NCBI RefSeq assembly: GCF_026341275.1
Contig: NZ_JAIFZO010000002.1
Span: forward strand, 3,440,118 to 3,504,117
Length of the DNA: 64,000 nt
Direction: 5' to 3'
Origin: Streptomyces ortus
Lineage (GTDB): Bacteria > Actinomycetota > Actinomycetes > Streptomycetales > Streptomycetaceae
Below, in pieces: positions 54,601-62,660 of this stretch. Under the pieces are notes generated by a model. That model saw only the letters and a program-made list of their open reading frames with translations, was not told the DNA's origin and searched no databases. Made by a program: the position numbers and the translations under genes. Positions within the stretch are counted from its first letter, which is position 1; each line of letters starts with the position of its first letter.

Positions 54601-54811
54601 AGGGCGGGTGCCGGGGGTACGCGTCGAGGTCAGCACGGACGGGCTGACGTACGCGCAGATCGGGCGGCCGGCAGGCCCGGGACGGAGCCGGCAGCTGAGC
54701 ACGGACACCGAGGCACGCTACGTGGCTGTCGCCGTCGACGGCGACACCGGCTCCGGAGCGAGGGTGGGCGCGGGGGCGGGCGCGCGGCTGGTTGAACTGT
54801 CACTGCGGTAG
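51638..54811 (+). CDS. Large Tat-exported F5/8 type C (discoidin) domain protein
   Basis: 1057 aa. ARRRFVQLLGVSAGFAALPVALGPAAAHA is a twin-arginine signal with an AHA-type cleavage site. Residues ~40-490 are helical (repeated W, Y and GxW positions, LYDTFIVENHGSFGPHYQQELW), suggesting an alpha/alpha-barrel as in polysaccharide lyases or heparinase-like enzymes. A beta-rich central part follows, with F5/8C domains at ~640-740 (ARGATATASSFDPGKEPALAVDGN) and ~925-1055 (PSAAVDGDPATAWTPG). The likely role is binding or degrading a polysaccharide. GTG 51638 has GAGAGAGG before it. Confidence 0.8.
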   Translation: MSRIPPPPVARRRFVQLLGVSAGFAALPVALGPAAAHAEDRSGALAGRADAPPDEVAAVYHRVLLNHTRWSEQQWDQARGYYTDKDFGFAVVLGNAVLLTHGAYDSDRAGVDEQTLRTRTLATIKHFAASNRLTGGTQWGRKLFFDTTFQSYFVLAARLLWDQLDAVTHQHVDTIAREQAAYTAALGTGDDPASGDWTPHGLSGGYQKDTKLEEMGVYAQSLAPGAAWAADDPRHADWLTAYGTWSRNEAGLPQADFANPARVDGVPVSANTAHNLYDTFIVENHGSFGPHYQQELWRTSGRNAAHFIAAGRPMPQVLTRQPNADLLWRTLLGVMSDAGEPLMPMVADREHLYGRDVIPLAFLAQIGGDRAAARAERSLAARLEAYQAYPPQYRLAKFSGEPKYEPEARAELAISYLLHVWAAEQGHTVRPLSEAELFARAGGVTDFGAEPGLVSHQSAGAWAGAVSKPGFVKFAWQPAHDDWLFKISGTTPMFLPAVSGKVESRQVRTYSRVRDGFDGSATVLRLGTEYAGWTTLPSGAVVYATTGVAAGEGHLEVHNLTMPGVAGLSGSRTYRFAEGSTTVTAQDARPPVPSPRVDDLTFTRTEVRHLRMTGVRPDPTYGYSLFEFEARDGAAGTDLARGATATASSFDPGKEPALAVDGNAASRWAVSRAERPRADSWLAVDLGGSRSVDRVTLRWEAAAGRAYLLQGSVDGREWTDLVSWPVPDVSSRGGWLDVDGRAGLVVRGSEHRLAVYGDTVILADGPAAPLLVEGLPDASPAALRELAASPAPHATDDAVRAAVTDGHLSLFNLSDRAITTRVAIPQSRSRLTLFEGRQSVDTAGSSYEAAVDAATAQVLAPRLSLRPLAGGRLPVGLRAEVVDASTVRLSGPSCRVEVVGSNARAVVVVRKGRVATCTLRDTPAYPRDDLALGRTVFPTSPLPQGMSDPSAAVDGDPATAWTPGPGGRMVVDLGATRRIRSISVRWTRGRVPGVRVEVSTDGLTYAQIGRPAGPGRSRQLSTDTEARYVAVAVDGDTGSGARVGAGAGARLVELSLR

Positions 54812-55013
54812 GGGGTTGGCCCGCTTATGACGACGTCCCTCCGGTGACGGCCGCCGGTGCGTGGGGCCGACGGTTCTTCGCACTGGCAGCGGTCAGGCGG
54901 CCGAGCCGGAGTGGGGCGGCGGTGGCGCGGCGCGCGAAGGCGTTGAGCTCCGGGTACGGCTCGGGGCAGGCCGACCGGCGGCGCGACCGGCGGTTCCGCC
55001 GTGCCTGTCTCGC

Positions 55014-55044
55014 TTGCTTGAAGTGCACGCCAAGGCCCTAGCGT
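55014..55044 (+). promoter_or_regulatory. MerR-type promoter
   Basis: TTGCTT (55014-55019) and TAGCGT (55039-55044) are separated by 19 bp, the stretched spacing of MerR-controlled promoters. The spacer holds the dyad CTTG (55017-55020) ... CAAG (55031-55034). No MerR gene is nearby; the only gene downstream at this place is an aldo-keto reductase stump. Confidence 0.55.
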
Positions 55045-55084
55045 TGCGGGCATGCGGGTGACCGGTACCTCGGGAGCATCCGCC

Positions 55085-55168
55085 ATGCAACAACCCGCAC
55101 CAGAGCAGACCCTCGAAGTCTCGGCTCTCGGACTCGGCCGCATAGGCATGTGTTTGCTCTGCGGTCAG
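55085..55168 (+). pseudogene. Aldo/keto reductase, N-terminal stump
   Basis: EQTLEVSALGLGRIGMC is the N-terminal strand and loop of an AKR (LG-TLEVSALGLGCMGMS). The reading frame then breaks. With the MerR-type promoter just upstream this is the start of a lost MerR-regulated AKR gene. Confidence 0.6.
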
Positions 55169-55270
55169 CCACCGCGACCCCGGCGAAGTCGTGATGAGTC
55201 CTCCGGCAGCTGGACCGAGCACCCGACGGGTCGACGCATCATCCCGTATGGCCAAAGAGGAAGACGGCAA

Positions 55271-56065
55271 GTGGTGGACAACCAATTCACAACACACGCA
55301 GAACTATTCGATCTGCGGGGAAAGCGCGCGCTCGTCACCGGTGGCACCAGAGGCATCGGAATGATGATCGCCCGTGGCCTTCTCCAGGCGGGCGCCCGAG
55401 TAGTCATCAGCTCACGCAACGCGGAAGCGTGCGTTCAGGCGCAGGAACACCTGTCCTCGTTCGGTGAGGTGCGGGCGGTCCCCGCGGACCTGTCCCGCCA
55501 CGACGAGTGTCAGCGGCTGTCCGACCTCGTCACCGCCGAATCGGAGCGTCTCGACATCCTCGTTAACAACGCGGGCGCCATGTGGGACGAGCCGCTGGAG
55601 ACGTTCCCGGACGCGGCCTGGGACACGGTCGTCGACCTCAATCTCAAGTCGCCGTTCTGGCTGGTCCAGGCGCTTCTGCCCGCTCTTCGCAAGGCGGGTA
55701 CCGGCGACGATCCCGCGCGGATCATCAACATCGGCAGCATCGCCGCCATCCACATCCCTCATCGACCCAACTACTCGTACTCCAGCAGCAAGGCCGCGCT
55801 GCATCAGCTCACCAGGGTGCTCGCCCGGGAACTGGGTCCTCAGCATGTCACCGTGAACGCCGTGGCGCCGGGACCGTTCCCGTCGGCGATGATGGCCGAG
55901 ACCCTCGACGAGCTCGGCGATGCGATCGCGGCGTCGGCCCCACTACGGCGGATCGGCCGCGACGACGACATGGCGGGTGTCGCCGTGTTCCTCGCCAGCC
56001 GGGCCGGTGCATACCTGACGGGCGCCGTGATCCCCGTCGACGGCGGCATTGCCACAACCGCGTAG
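55271..56065 (+). CDS. SDR oxidoreductase
   Basis: 264 aa. LVTGGTRGIGMMIARGLLQAG, VNNAGAMWD, INIGSIAAIHIP for Ser and YSSSKAALHQLTRVLARELG for Tyr-Lys, AVIPVDGGIATTA at the end. The SSRNAEACVQAQE stretch after strand 2 has the basic residue of NADPH-using SDRs, and the form is close to gluconate-5-dehydrogenase/RhlG-like members. GTG 55271 with AGAGGAAG before it; GTG 55274 is next. Possibly left beside the broken MerR/AKR locus by a rearrangement. Confidence 0.88.
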   Translation: MVDNQFTTHAELFDLRGKRALVTGGTRGIGMMIARGLLQAGARVVISSRNAEACVQAQEHLSSFGEVRAVPADLSRHDECQRLSDLVTAESERLDILVNNAGAMWDEPLETFPDAAWDTVVDLNLKSPFWLVQALLPALRKAGTGDDPARIINIGSIAAIHIPHRPNYSYSSSKAALHQLTRVLARELGPQHVTVNAVAPGPFPSAMMAETLDELGDAIAASAPLRRIGRDDDMAGVAVFLASRAGAYLTGAVIPVDGGIATTA

Positions 56066-56195
56066 AGCCGCAATGCCACCCCAGTCGGCAGGGGCGGTGG
56101 CGGCGGGGATGCCGCCGTCCACCGCCCGTGACGGCAACCAGCTTCATCATCCCCGCCGGCCTCACGGGTCGCGGCGTGGTGAGGCCCCCTGACTC

Positions 56196-56351
56196 TTAGA
56201 AGAAGTGCTTGCGTCCACCGACCGCGCGACCGCTGGCACCCAGGATCCACAGGACAGCGCCCACCACAATGAGGATGCTGCCGATTGTCGTGAGCAGTCC
56301 CATGCCGACAAGCAAGCCGATGAGCAGCAGAATAAGCCCAAGAATGATCAT
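56196..56351 (-). CDS. DUF6131-type small membrane protein
   Basis: 51 aa, shorter than most gene finders accept. Two membrane helices (IILGLILLLIGLLVGMG and IGSILIVVGAVLWILGA) with a GR-GGRKHFF tail match DUF6131, a common small actinobacterial protein of unknown function. AGGAAG lies 6 bases before the ATG. Single gene. Confidence 0.85.
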   Translation of the reverse strand: MIILGLILLLIGLLVGMGLLTTIGSILIVVGAVLWILGASGRAVGGRKHFF

Positions 56352-56595
56352 GTTAACTTCCTGTCGTCAGGTCTGACTCAGACGCGTGTGCGTATGAGCC
56401 ACGGAACGGCCTAAGTTCTTCTCGCCCATGAGGTCCCCGGCTCCGATCTACACCAGGACCTCGGTGCGATAGTCCGAGTGCCCAACTACGCGGTATCCAC
56501 GCACATCCTCGAAAATTTGTCTTGTCGCTTCCTTCCGCGCAGGTACGGGTGGCAGGCTGCCGGCGCGAGAAGCCCCACGGAACACAAGCACACAC

Positions 56596-57501
56596 TCACA
56601 GGTAGCTGACCCCGGTCAGTTCTTCGGCCGCCGACCACAGCCGCTTGCCGGCGTCCGGGTCGGTCGCCTCCCGGCTGAGTCGGGCCTCGACGACCCGGCC
56701 CCGGGTCTCGAAAAGTCCTCCCGGGCCGAAGAACTGGCCGCCACGCACACCGGGCTCTGTCGCGGCCCGCAGCTGCGGCAGCGCGCCCCGCTCCACCGAC
56801 TGGGTGGCCAGCAGGCCGAGCCGTGCGATCACCTGGCCGGGCCGGCCGCGGTGTTCCCAGGCGCGCGGAGTCAGGTTGGTGCGAGTGAGGCCGGGGTGGG
56901 CCAGTGCGCTGACGACGGGCGATCCTGCGGCACGCAGCCTGCGGTCCAGCTCGATGCCGAAGACCGTGGTGGCGAGCTTGGACCGGCCGTAGGCGCGTGC
57001 GGCCCGGTAGTCGCGTTCGAACATCAGGTCGTCGAAGTCGAGGTGCGCGCTCTTGTGGGTGATCGAGCTGAGACTCACCACGCGAGGTTCCGGCGCCGCG
57101 GAGATGGCTCCGAGCAACAGGCCGGTCAGCGCGAAGGGGCCCAGCATGTTCGTACCGAGTTGCAGCTCGAAGCCGTCGGCGGAGGTGCGGCGGGGGCCGA
57201 GCAGGACCACTCCGGCGTTGTTGACCAGCAGGTCCACGACCGGGTGGTCGGCGGTCAGTCCGGCGGCGAAGGCCCGTACCGAGTCGAGGGACGCCAGATC
57301 GAGCTCGCGCACCTCGACGTCACCGCCGATCCGGCGCGCGGCCTCCGCACCCGCGGCGGTGTTGCGGACGGCGAGCACGACCCGGGCGCCGTGGCGAGCC
57401 AGTTCGGTCGCGGTGACCAGCCCGAGACCCGAGTTCGCTCCGGTGACGACGGCGGTCCGGCCGTGCTGGTCGGGAATGCGGTCGGCGGTCCATGCGGCCA
57501 T
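56596..57501 (-). CDS. SDR oxidoreductase, retinol-dehydrogenase-like
   Basis: 301 aa. VVTGANSGLGLVTATELARHG, VNNAGVVLLG, SLSSITHKSAHL for Ser and YGRSKLATTVFGIEL for Tyr-Lys, plus the GGQFFGPGG C-terminal segment. Closely similar in architecture to the SDR at 15762. Here its divergent partner is an MmyB-type HTH regulator instead of TetR. Substrate unknown; this group reduces aldehydes or ketones with NADPH. Confidence 0.9.
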   Translation of the reverse strand: MAAWTADRIPDQHGRTAVVTGANSGLGLVTATELARHGARVVLAVRNTAAGAEAARRIGGDVEVRELDLASLDSVRAFAAGLTADHPVVDLLVNNAGVVLLGPRRTSADGFELQLGTNMLGPFALTGLLLGAISAAPEPRVVSLSSITHKSAHLDFDDLMFERDYRAARAYGRSKLATTVFGIELDRRLRAAGSPVVSALAHPGLTRTNLTPRAWEHRGRPGQVIARLGLLATQSVERGALPQLRAATEPGVRGGQFFGPGGLFETRGRVVEARLSREATDPDAGKRLWSAAEELTGVSYL

Positions 57502-57638
57502 GCTCTGCTCCTGGAGATCGTGACTGTCATGCGGTGGAACAACGAAGCTAGGAGCAGGCCGGGCGGCTTCGGTGGTTCGCGTTTCCCTAGGTCTGTGAGA
57601 CCTACCGTGGACGCCCGGTGCGGCGGCACACTTGCGGC

Positions 57639-58513
57639 ATGACCCATCCGTACGCTCGTGAACTCGGCGAATTCCTGCGTGCCCGGCGCAACAGGCTGCG
57701 TCCCCGTGACGTCGGTCTGGAGCCCGGTGGCCGGCGCAAGGTCACCGGGCTGCGGCGGGAGGAGCTGGCGCTGCTGGCCGGGCTGAGCACCGACTACTAC
57801 CAGCGGATGGAGCAGGGCAGGGAGGTACGCCCGTCCGACGGGGTCTCGACGCGCTCGCCGATGCGCTCGTCCTCGACGACGAGGAGCGCCGGCACCTGTT
57901 CACCTTGGCCCACGCCGCCCGTCGGCCCGTGCCCAGCCGGGTGGAGCGCGGCCCGGAGCGGGTTCCGGACAGTACGCGGCGGCTGCTGGGGGTGATGGAC
58001 ACCCCGGCGGTCGTACTCGGCAGGCACCTGGACCTGCTGGCCTGGAACACGATGGCGGAGGTCCTGCTCGGCAGCCCGGCCGGCCTTCCGCCCCACCGAC
58101 TCAACATGCTCCTGCTGATGTTCGACGACACGCTGACCGTCGAGCGGAGCTGCTCCGACTGGGAGCGACAGGCCCTGGACTACATCGGCATGATGCGCTC
58201 CGCCGTCGCCGCCGACCCCACCCATCCGCGTGCCACCGCGGTCGTCGGTGAACTGAGCATCCGCAGCGCCGAGTTCCGGCGGTTGTGGGCCCGGCACGAC
58301 GTGGGCGCGGCGGTCAGCGGCACCAAGACCTTCCACGTACCCGAGGTCGGCGACGTCGTCCTGGACTGGGACACCTATCCGCTGCCCGGCGCGCCCGGTT
58401 CGGTCATGCTGGTCTGGACGGCCGAGCCGGGCAGCCCCGACGCGGACAGGCTGCACCTCCTGGCATCGCTGAGCGCGACCCGCTCGACGGTCACCGGGAA
58501 GCGTTGCCGGTGA
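57639..58513 (+). pseudogene. MmyB-type HTH regulator, frameshifted
   Basis: The HTH half reads from ATG 57639: LGEFLRARRNRLRP, VTGLRREELALLAGLSTDYYQRMEQGREVRPSDG. After GVS at ~57845 the frame goes into nonsense while the correct continuation (LDALADALVLDDEERRHLF, then LLGVMDTPAVVLGRHLDLLAWNTMAEVL, FRRLWARHDVG, VGDVVLDWDTYPLPG) lies in the next frame to 58513. One missing C in the run GTCTCG restores a ~291-aa protein. Either a real inactivation or a sequencing slip. Confidence 0.88.
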
Positions 58514-58559
58514 GCCATGTCTGTCCGTCGATCTCGTGACGGGCTCAGCAGTGCTGAAG

Positions 58560-59891
58560 CTAGCTCTGACGGGTCATGTGGTCGGGGTGGGTGGAGGTGA
58601 CGTCGTAGTGCCAGAACGGCCGGACGAGCAGCGCTCCGCCGAGGACGAGGACGAGGCAGAGCAGTGAACTGCCGCTCCACGCGAGGCCGAGGCCGGTGAC
58701 TGAGGCCATCGCACCGGCACGCAGGTCACCTAGGCGGGGTCCGCCCGCGACGACGACGGTGAAGACACCCTGCATACGACCGCGCAGGGCATCGGGTGTG
58801 TAGGTCTGCAGGATCGTCTGGCGGTAGACCGCGCTGACCAGGTCCGCCGCCCCGGCCGCGGCCAGCAGGAGTACGGCGGCCAGGAGATGGTGGACCGTAC
58901 CCGCGAGAGTGACGGCCGCCGACCAGACGGCGACCGCGAGAGCCAGCGCCCGCCCCTGCCGGCGTACCCGGCCGATCCATCCGCTGAAGAGTCCGGCGGT
59001 GACCGAGCCGATCGCGATGGCCGAGTACAGCAGGCCCGCTCCGCCGTGGAACCGCAGCTCTGCGGCTTCCGGGAAAAGGGCGGTCGGCATGGCCAGGGTC
59101 ATGGCCGCGATGTCGACGGCGAAGGACATCCACAGCACGGGGGCCGCCGCGATGAAGCGCAGCCCGTCCAGGACCGGACGCAGCCCGCCGGCACGGATCG
59201 GCGTACCGGTCGGCTTGACCGGAGGGAGGCGGAAGGCGGAGTACAGCAGGAGGGAGAACAGCAGGGCATCGGCGCCGTAGGCCCAGCAGTAGCCGTTCGG
59301 CAGGGAGATCAGGGCTCCTGCCACGAGCGGTCCGACGACCTGCCCGACGTTGCCGGCGGTGAAGTACAAAGTGTTCGCGGCGGGCACCAGGTGGGTGGGG
59401 ACGACCCGCGGGATGATGGCGCCGCGGGCCGCGGACGACATGGCGAACGCACCGGCCTGGACGGCCACGAGAACCAGGATCAGTGGTACCGATCGCAGTG
59501 CCGCGACCGCCTGGAACAACAGCGCCAATGTCGTCCCCCAGGTGACGAACGCCGACGCCAGGTACAGCACGCGGCGGTCGAACCGGTCCGCGACGACACC
59601 TCCGTACAGCCCGAAGACCACCAGCGGTACGAGTCCGGCCAGTCCCGTCAGGCCCACGGACAGGGACGACCGGGACAGCGCGTAGACCTGCACGGGAATG
59701 GTGACTCCCGTGACCATGGTCCCGATGTACGCCGCGCTCTGCCCGATCAGCAGGCGTCGGAAGACGGGATGCGCCAGAGGACGGATGTCGAGCGCCGCGC
59801 CGCGCAGACCTGAGGTGACTCGTGTTTTCAGCGGGTGAGGGGCGACGGAAGGCGGGCGGTCGGAGGGCGGGGTCTGCGGCGTCCTGGGCAT
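58560..59891 (-). CDS. MFS transporter, EntS-like
   Basis: 443 aa, 12 helices. RRLLIGQSAAYIGTMVTGVTIPVQVYALSRSSLSVGLTGL begins the protein. GLYGGVVADRFDRRVLYLAS is motif A, and LVPAANTLYFTAGNVGQVVGPLVAGALI the second half of the N-terminal bundle. The pattern is that of enterobactin-exporter-like MFS proteins. ATG 59891 stands directly opposite the AraC gene start; a longer open frame upstream is unsupported. It probably exports a drug or small metabolite under control of the divergent AraC protein. Confidence 0.88.
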   Translation of the reverse strand: MPRTPQTPPSDRPPSVAPHPLKTRVTSGLRGAALDIRPLAHPVFRRLLIGQSAAYIGTMVTGVTIPVQVYALSRSSLSVGLTGLAGLVPLVVFGLYGGVVADRFDRRVLYLASAFVTWGTTLALLFQAVAALRSVPLILVLVAVQAGAFAMSSAARGAIIPRVVPTHLVPAANTLYFTAGNVGQVVGPLVAGALISLPNGYCWAYGADALLFSLLLYSAFRLPPVKPTGTPIRAGGLRPVLDGLRFIAAAPVLWMSFAVDIAAMTLAMPTALFPEAAELRFHGGAGLLYSAIAIGSVTAGLFSGWIGRVRRQGRALALAVAVWSAAVTLAGTVHHLLAAVLLLAAAGAADLVSAVYRQTILQTYTPDALRGRMQGVFTVVVAGGPRLGDLRAGAMASVTGLGLAWSGSSLLCLVLVLGGALLVRPFWHYDVTSTHPDHMTRQS

Positions 59892-59946
59892 GGTGGCCAC
59901 GCTCGCAGGGCCGTACGGTGTGCCGCTTCCGTTATTCTGCCGTCGT

Positions 59947-60708
59947 ATGTCGGAAAACAGCCAGGCAACGGAGATGGACAGGGAGCCCAGGGATTCCACC
60001 CACGCACATCTCGCGGGTGAGGTCATCGGGCGGCATCAGCACGGCTATCACCAACTCCTGTACGTCAGCTCCGGTGTCCTGGCGGTCCAGACGGGCGAGG
60101 CGTCCTGGGTGGCGTCCAACGCCCGCGCCATGTGGATCCCCGCGGGGACCTGGCACCAGCACCGGGTGCACGGACACAGTTCCGTGCACACCCTCGGATT
60201 CCCCGTCGATGACGTCCTGCTCGACTCCGGGACGCCGACCGTCGTGGCCGCGGACGCCCTGGTACGCGAACTGATCATCGCGTGCAGTGAACCGTCGCTC
60301 CCCGCAGCCGAGGCGAACCACCTCCGCGCCGTCCTGCGGGACCGGCTGCGGCGCGCGCTCATCGAGCCGTTGGCGCTGCCCACCCCCGGCAACCCGCTCC
60401 TGCGGCAGGCCTGTGCGCTGGTGACCGACGATCTGCAACACCCGCGCTCCGCAGTCTGGTTGGCGCAGCGCATCGGGGTGAGCGAGCGCACCCTGGCCCG
60501 GCTGTTCAGGACCGAACTGGGCATGACGTACCCGCAGTGGAGGACCAATGTGCGGGTCTTCCACGCCATGGTGCTGCTTGCGGAAGGGGCGAACGTCAGC
60601 GAGGCGGGACGGCGCTGCGGGTGGGCGACGACCAGCGCGTTCATCGACACGTTCAGCCGCACCATGGGACAGACGCCGGGAACTTACCGCACCGAATCCG
60701 GCGCGTGA
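59947..60708 (+). CDS. AraC-family regulator (NimR type)
   Basis: 253 aa. N-terminal cupin (GRHQHGYHQLLYVSSGVLAVQTGEASWV, AMWIPAGTWHQHRVHG) and C-terminal double HTH (SAVWLAQRIGVSERTLARLFRTELGMTYPQWRTN, then VSEAGRRCGWATTSAFIDTFSRTMGQTPGTYR). This form resembles NimR/YdeO-like regulators of a divergent MFS exporter; the exporter at 58560 is its likely target. ATG 59947 starts just before the cupin; an upstream GC-rich extension is unsupported. Confidence 0.9.
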   Translation: MSENSQATEMDREPRDSTHAHLAGEVIGRHQHGYHQLLYVSSGVLAVQTGEASWVASNARAMWIPAGTWHQHRVHGHSSVHTLGFPVDDVLLDSGTPTVVAADALVRELIIACSEPSLPAAEANHLRAVLRDRLRRALIEPLALPTPGNPLLRQACALVTDDLQHPRSAVWLAQRIGVSERTLARLFRTELGMTYPQWRTNVRVFHAMVLLAEGANVSEAGRRCGWATTSAFIDTFSRTMGQTPGTYRTESGA

Positions 60709-61125
60709 GGCGCGGAGCCAGGGCAGTACCCCTGGCCGCTTACTACTTGTTCGACATTTCGAACTTCGGTCGACCCTCGGGAAGAGGTTGAGGGATTGGT
60801 GGCGGGTAGTCAATACTGCAACAGGAAAGTTTCCTCTTCTGGCCCGAAACATTCGATCCCCTGTTGTGTCGGACAGCGAACCGCGTCGCCTGACCATCGG
60901 AGCGCCCGCGATGGGCGAGGCCGCATGCCACGCCCTGAGTGGCGAGCGACTGTTTGCAGACATGTACGCGCCAAGCCTTGACCGCGGGGCCACGCGTTCC
61001 TAGCTTGTGGCGTCGAAGAACCCGGGAATTCTTCGAAAGTTTCGACACCGCTCTTGCCCCGGCACCGGCAGGGCTGCCACCCGGATCGTCCGCGTCACCC
61101 CGCCCCACCCCAAGGAGGCTCTCCG
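60709..61125. other. Intergenic region upstream of the GH62 gene
   Basis: No gene. GAAAN(T)TTC-type boxes occur three times: GGAAAGTTTCC (60824-60834), CGAAACATTCG (60845-60855) and CGAAAGTTTCG (61034-61044). Confidence 0.6.
61034..61044. promoter_or_regulatory. CGAAA-x-TTTCG box upstream of arabinofuranosidase gene
   Basis: CGAAAGTTTCG, an exact 11-bp dyad 82 bp before the start. It is nearly identical to the CGAAACTTTCG element known upstream of Streptomyces xylanase genes, which represses them in the absence of xylo-oligosaccharides. Confidence 0.75.
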
Positions 61126-62592
61126 ATGTGGTTCCGCCACCCGTCCCCGGTCCGCCCAAGACGCCTGCTCGCCGTTCTTGCGCCCCTGCTGCTCGTGGCC
61201 GCCTACCTCGGTGTCCAGCCCGCCAGCGCGGCGACCGTAGACCCCAACGCCTCGTATGTGCTGGTCAACCGCAACAGCGGCAAGGCTCTGGACGTGTACA
61301 ACATGGCGACCACCGACGGCGCCCGCATCACCCAGTGGGCCAGAAATGATCAAGCCCAGCAGCAGTGGCAGTTCGTCGACTCCGGAGACGGCTACTACCG
61401 CATCAAGTCCCGCCACTCCGGCAAGGTGCTGGACCTCTACAACTGGTCCACCGCGAACGGCGGCTCGATCGTCCAGTGGGCCGACCTGAACAGCGCCAAC
61501 CAGCAGTGGCGACTGGCCGACAGTTCGGACGGCTACGTGCGGCTCATCTCGCGCCACAGCAACAAGGCCCTCGAAGTGCAGGGCGCCTCCACAGCCGACA
61601 ACGCGAACATCGTCCAGTACGACGACTGGGGTGGCACCAACCAGCAGTGGCAACTCGTCAAGGTCGGCGCCGACACCCCTGGCCAGTGCGATCTCCCGTC
61701 GACATACCGTTGGACATCGACGGGCGCGCTGGCACAGCCCAAGTCCGGGTGGGTCTCGCTCAAGGACTTCACCGTCGTCCCCTACAACGGGCGGCAACTC
61801 GTCTATGCGACGACGCACGACACGGGAACGACTTGGGGTTCGATGAACTTCGGCCTGTTCACCAACTGGTCGGACATGGCCTCGGCCGGCCAGAACGGGA
61901 TGTCGACCCCCACCGTCGCTCCCACGCTCTTCTACTTCGCGCCGAAGAACCTCTGGGTGCTCACCTACCAGTGGGGCGCGACCGCCTTCTCCTACCGCAC
62001 GTCGAGCGACCCCACCAACCCGAATGGCTGGTCGTCGCCGCAGGTGCTCTTCTCCGGAAGCATCTCCGGCTCCGGAACCGGTCCCATCGACCAGACGGTC
62101 ATCGGTGACGGGACCAACATGTACCTGTTCTTCGCCGGTGACAACGGCAAGATCTACCGGGCCAGTATGCCGATCGGGAACTTCCCGGGCAGCTTCGGCA
62201 CGACTTCCACCGTGGTCATGAGCGATACGACGAACAACCTGTTCGAAGCCCCTCAGGTCTACAAACTGCAGGGCCAGAACCGCTACCTCATGATCGTCGA
62301 GGCCATCGGCGCACAGGGCCGCTACTTCCGCTCGTTCACGGCCACCAGCCTGAACGGCTCATGGACACCCCAGGCCGCGACCGAGAGCAACCCCTTCGCG
62401 GGCAAGGCCAACAGCGGCGCCACCTGGACCAATGACATCAGCCACGGCGAGCTGATCCGCACGAGCGCCGACCAGACCATGACCGTCGATCCCTGCAATC
62501 TGCAACTGCTCTACCAGGGCCGCAGCCCCAACTCCGGCGGCGACTACGGCCTCCTGCCCTACCGTCCGGGTCTGCTGACACTGCAGCGCTGA
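61126..62592 (+). CDS. Secreted GH62 alpha-L-arabinofuranosidase with N-terminal CBM13
   Basis: 488 aa. Signal peptide RRLLAVLAPLLLVAAYLGVQPASA, then a ricin-type CBM13 with three QxW repeats (residues ~35-175: QWARNDQAQQQWQ, QWADLNSANQQWR, QYDDWGGTNQQWQ), a short linker and the GH62 five-blade propeller (YRWTSTGALAQP, LKDFTVVPYNGRQLVY, WVLTYQWG, GPIDQTVIGDG, NLFEAPQVYKL, WTNDISHGELIR). It removes arabinose side chains from arabinoxylan. The Asp in LKDF and the Glu in LFEAP are the probable catalytic pair. AAGGAGG at 61112-61118 fixes the ATG. Confidence 0.95.
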   Translation: MWFRHPSPVRPRRLLAVLAPLLLVAAYLGVQPASAATVDPNASYVLVNRNSGKALDVYNMATTDGARITQWARNDQAQQQWQFVDSGDGYYRIKSRHSGKVLDLYNWSTANGGSIVQWADLNSANQQWRLADSSDGYVRLISRHSNKALEVQGASTADNANIVQYDDWGGTNQQWQLVKVGADTPGQCDLPSTYRWTSTGALAQPKSGWVSLKDFTVVPYNGRQLVYATTHDTGTTWGSMNFGLFTNWSDMASAGQNGMSTPTVAPTLFYFAPKNLWVLTYQWGATAFSYRTSSDPTNPNGWSSPQVLFSGSISGSGTGPIDQTVIGDGTNMYLFFAGDNGKIYRASMPIGNFPGSFGTTSTVVMSDTTNNLFEAPQVYKLQGQNRYLMIVEAIGAQGRYFRSFTATSLNGSWTPQAATESNPFAGKANSGATWTNDISHGELIRTSADQTMTVDPCNLQLLYQGRSPNSGGDYGLLPYRPGLLTLQR

Positions 62593-62629
62593 CGGCTCAG
62601 GACGGTCCGGCTCCGGTACGGGACCGGCG

Positions 62630-62660
62630 GGGCGGGCTCGGCGGAAGGCCGAGCCCGCCC
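62630..62660. terminator. Bidirectional hairpin terminator
   Basis: GGGCGGGCTCGGC (62630-62642) and GCCGAGCCCGCCC (62648-62660) form an exact 13-bp stem with a 5-base loop between two converging genes. It touches the enoyl-CoA hydratase stop. Confidence 0.85.

Noticed and set aside
54825..55028. Small basic protein on the minus strand
   Set aside because: Arg-rich low-complexity frame over a MerR-type promoter; no ribosome site or homology I can name.
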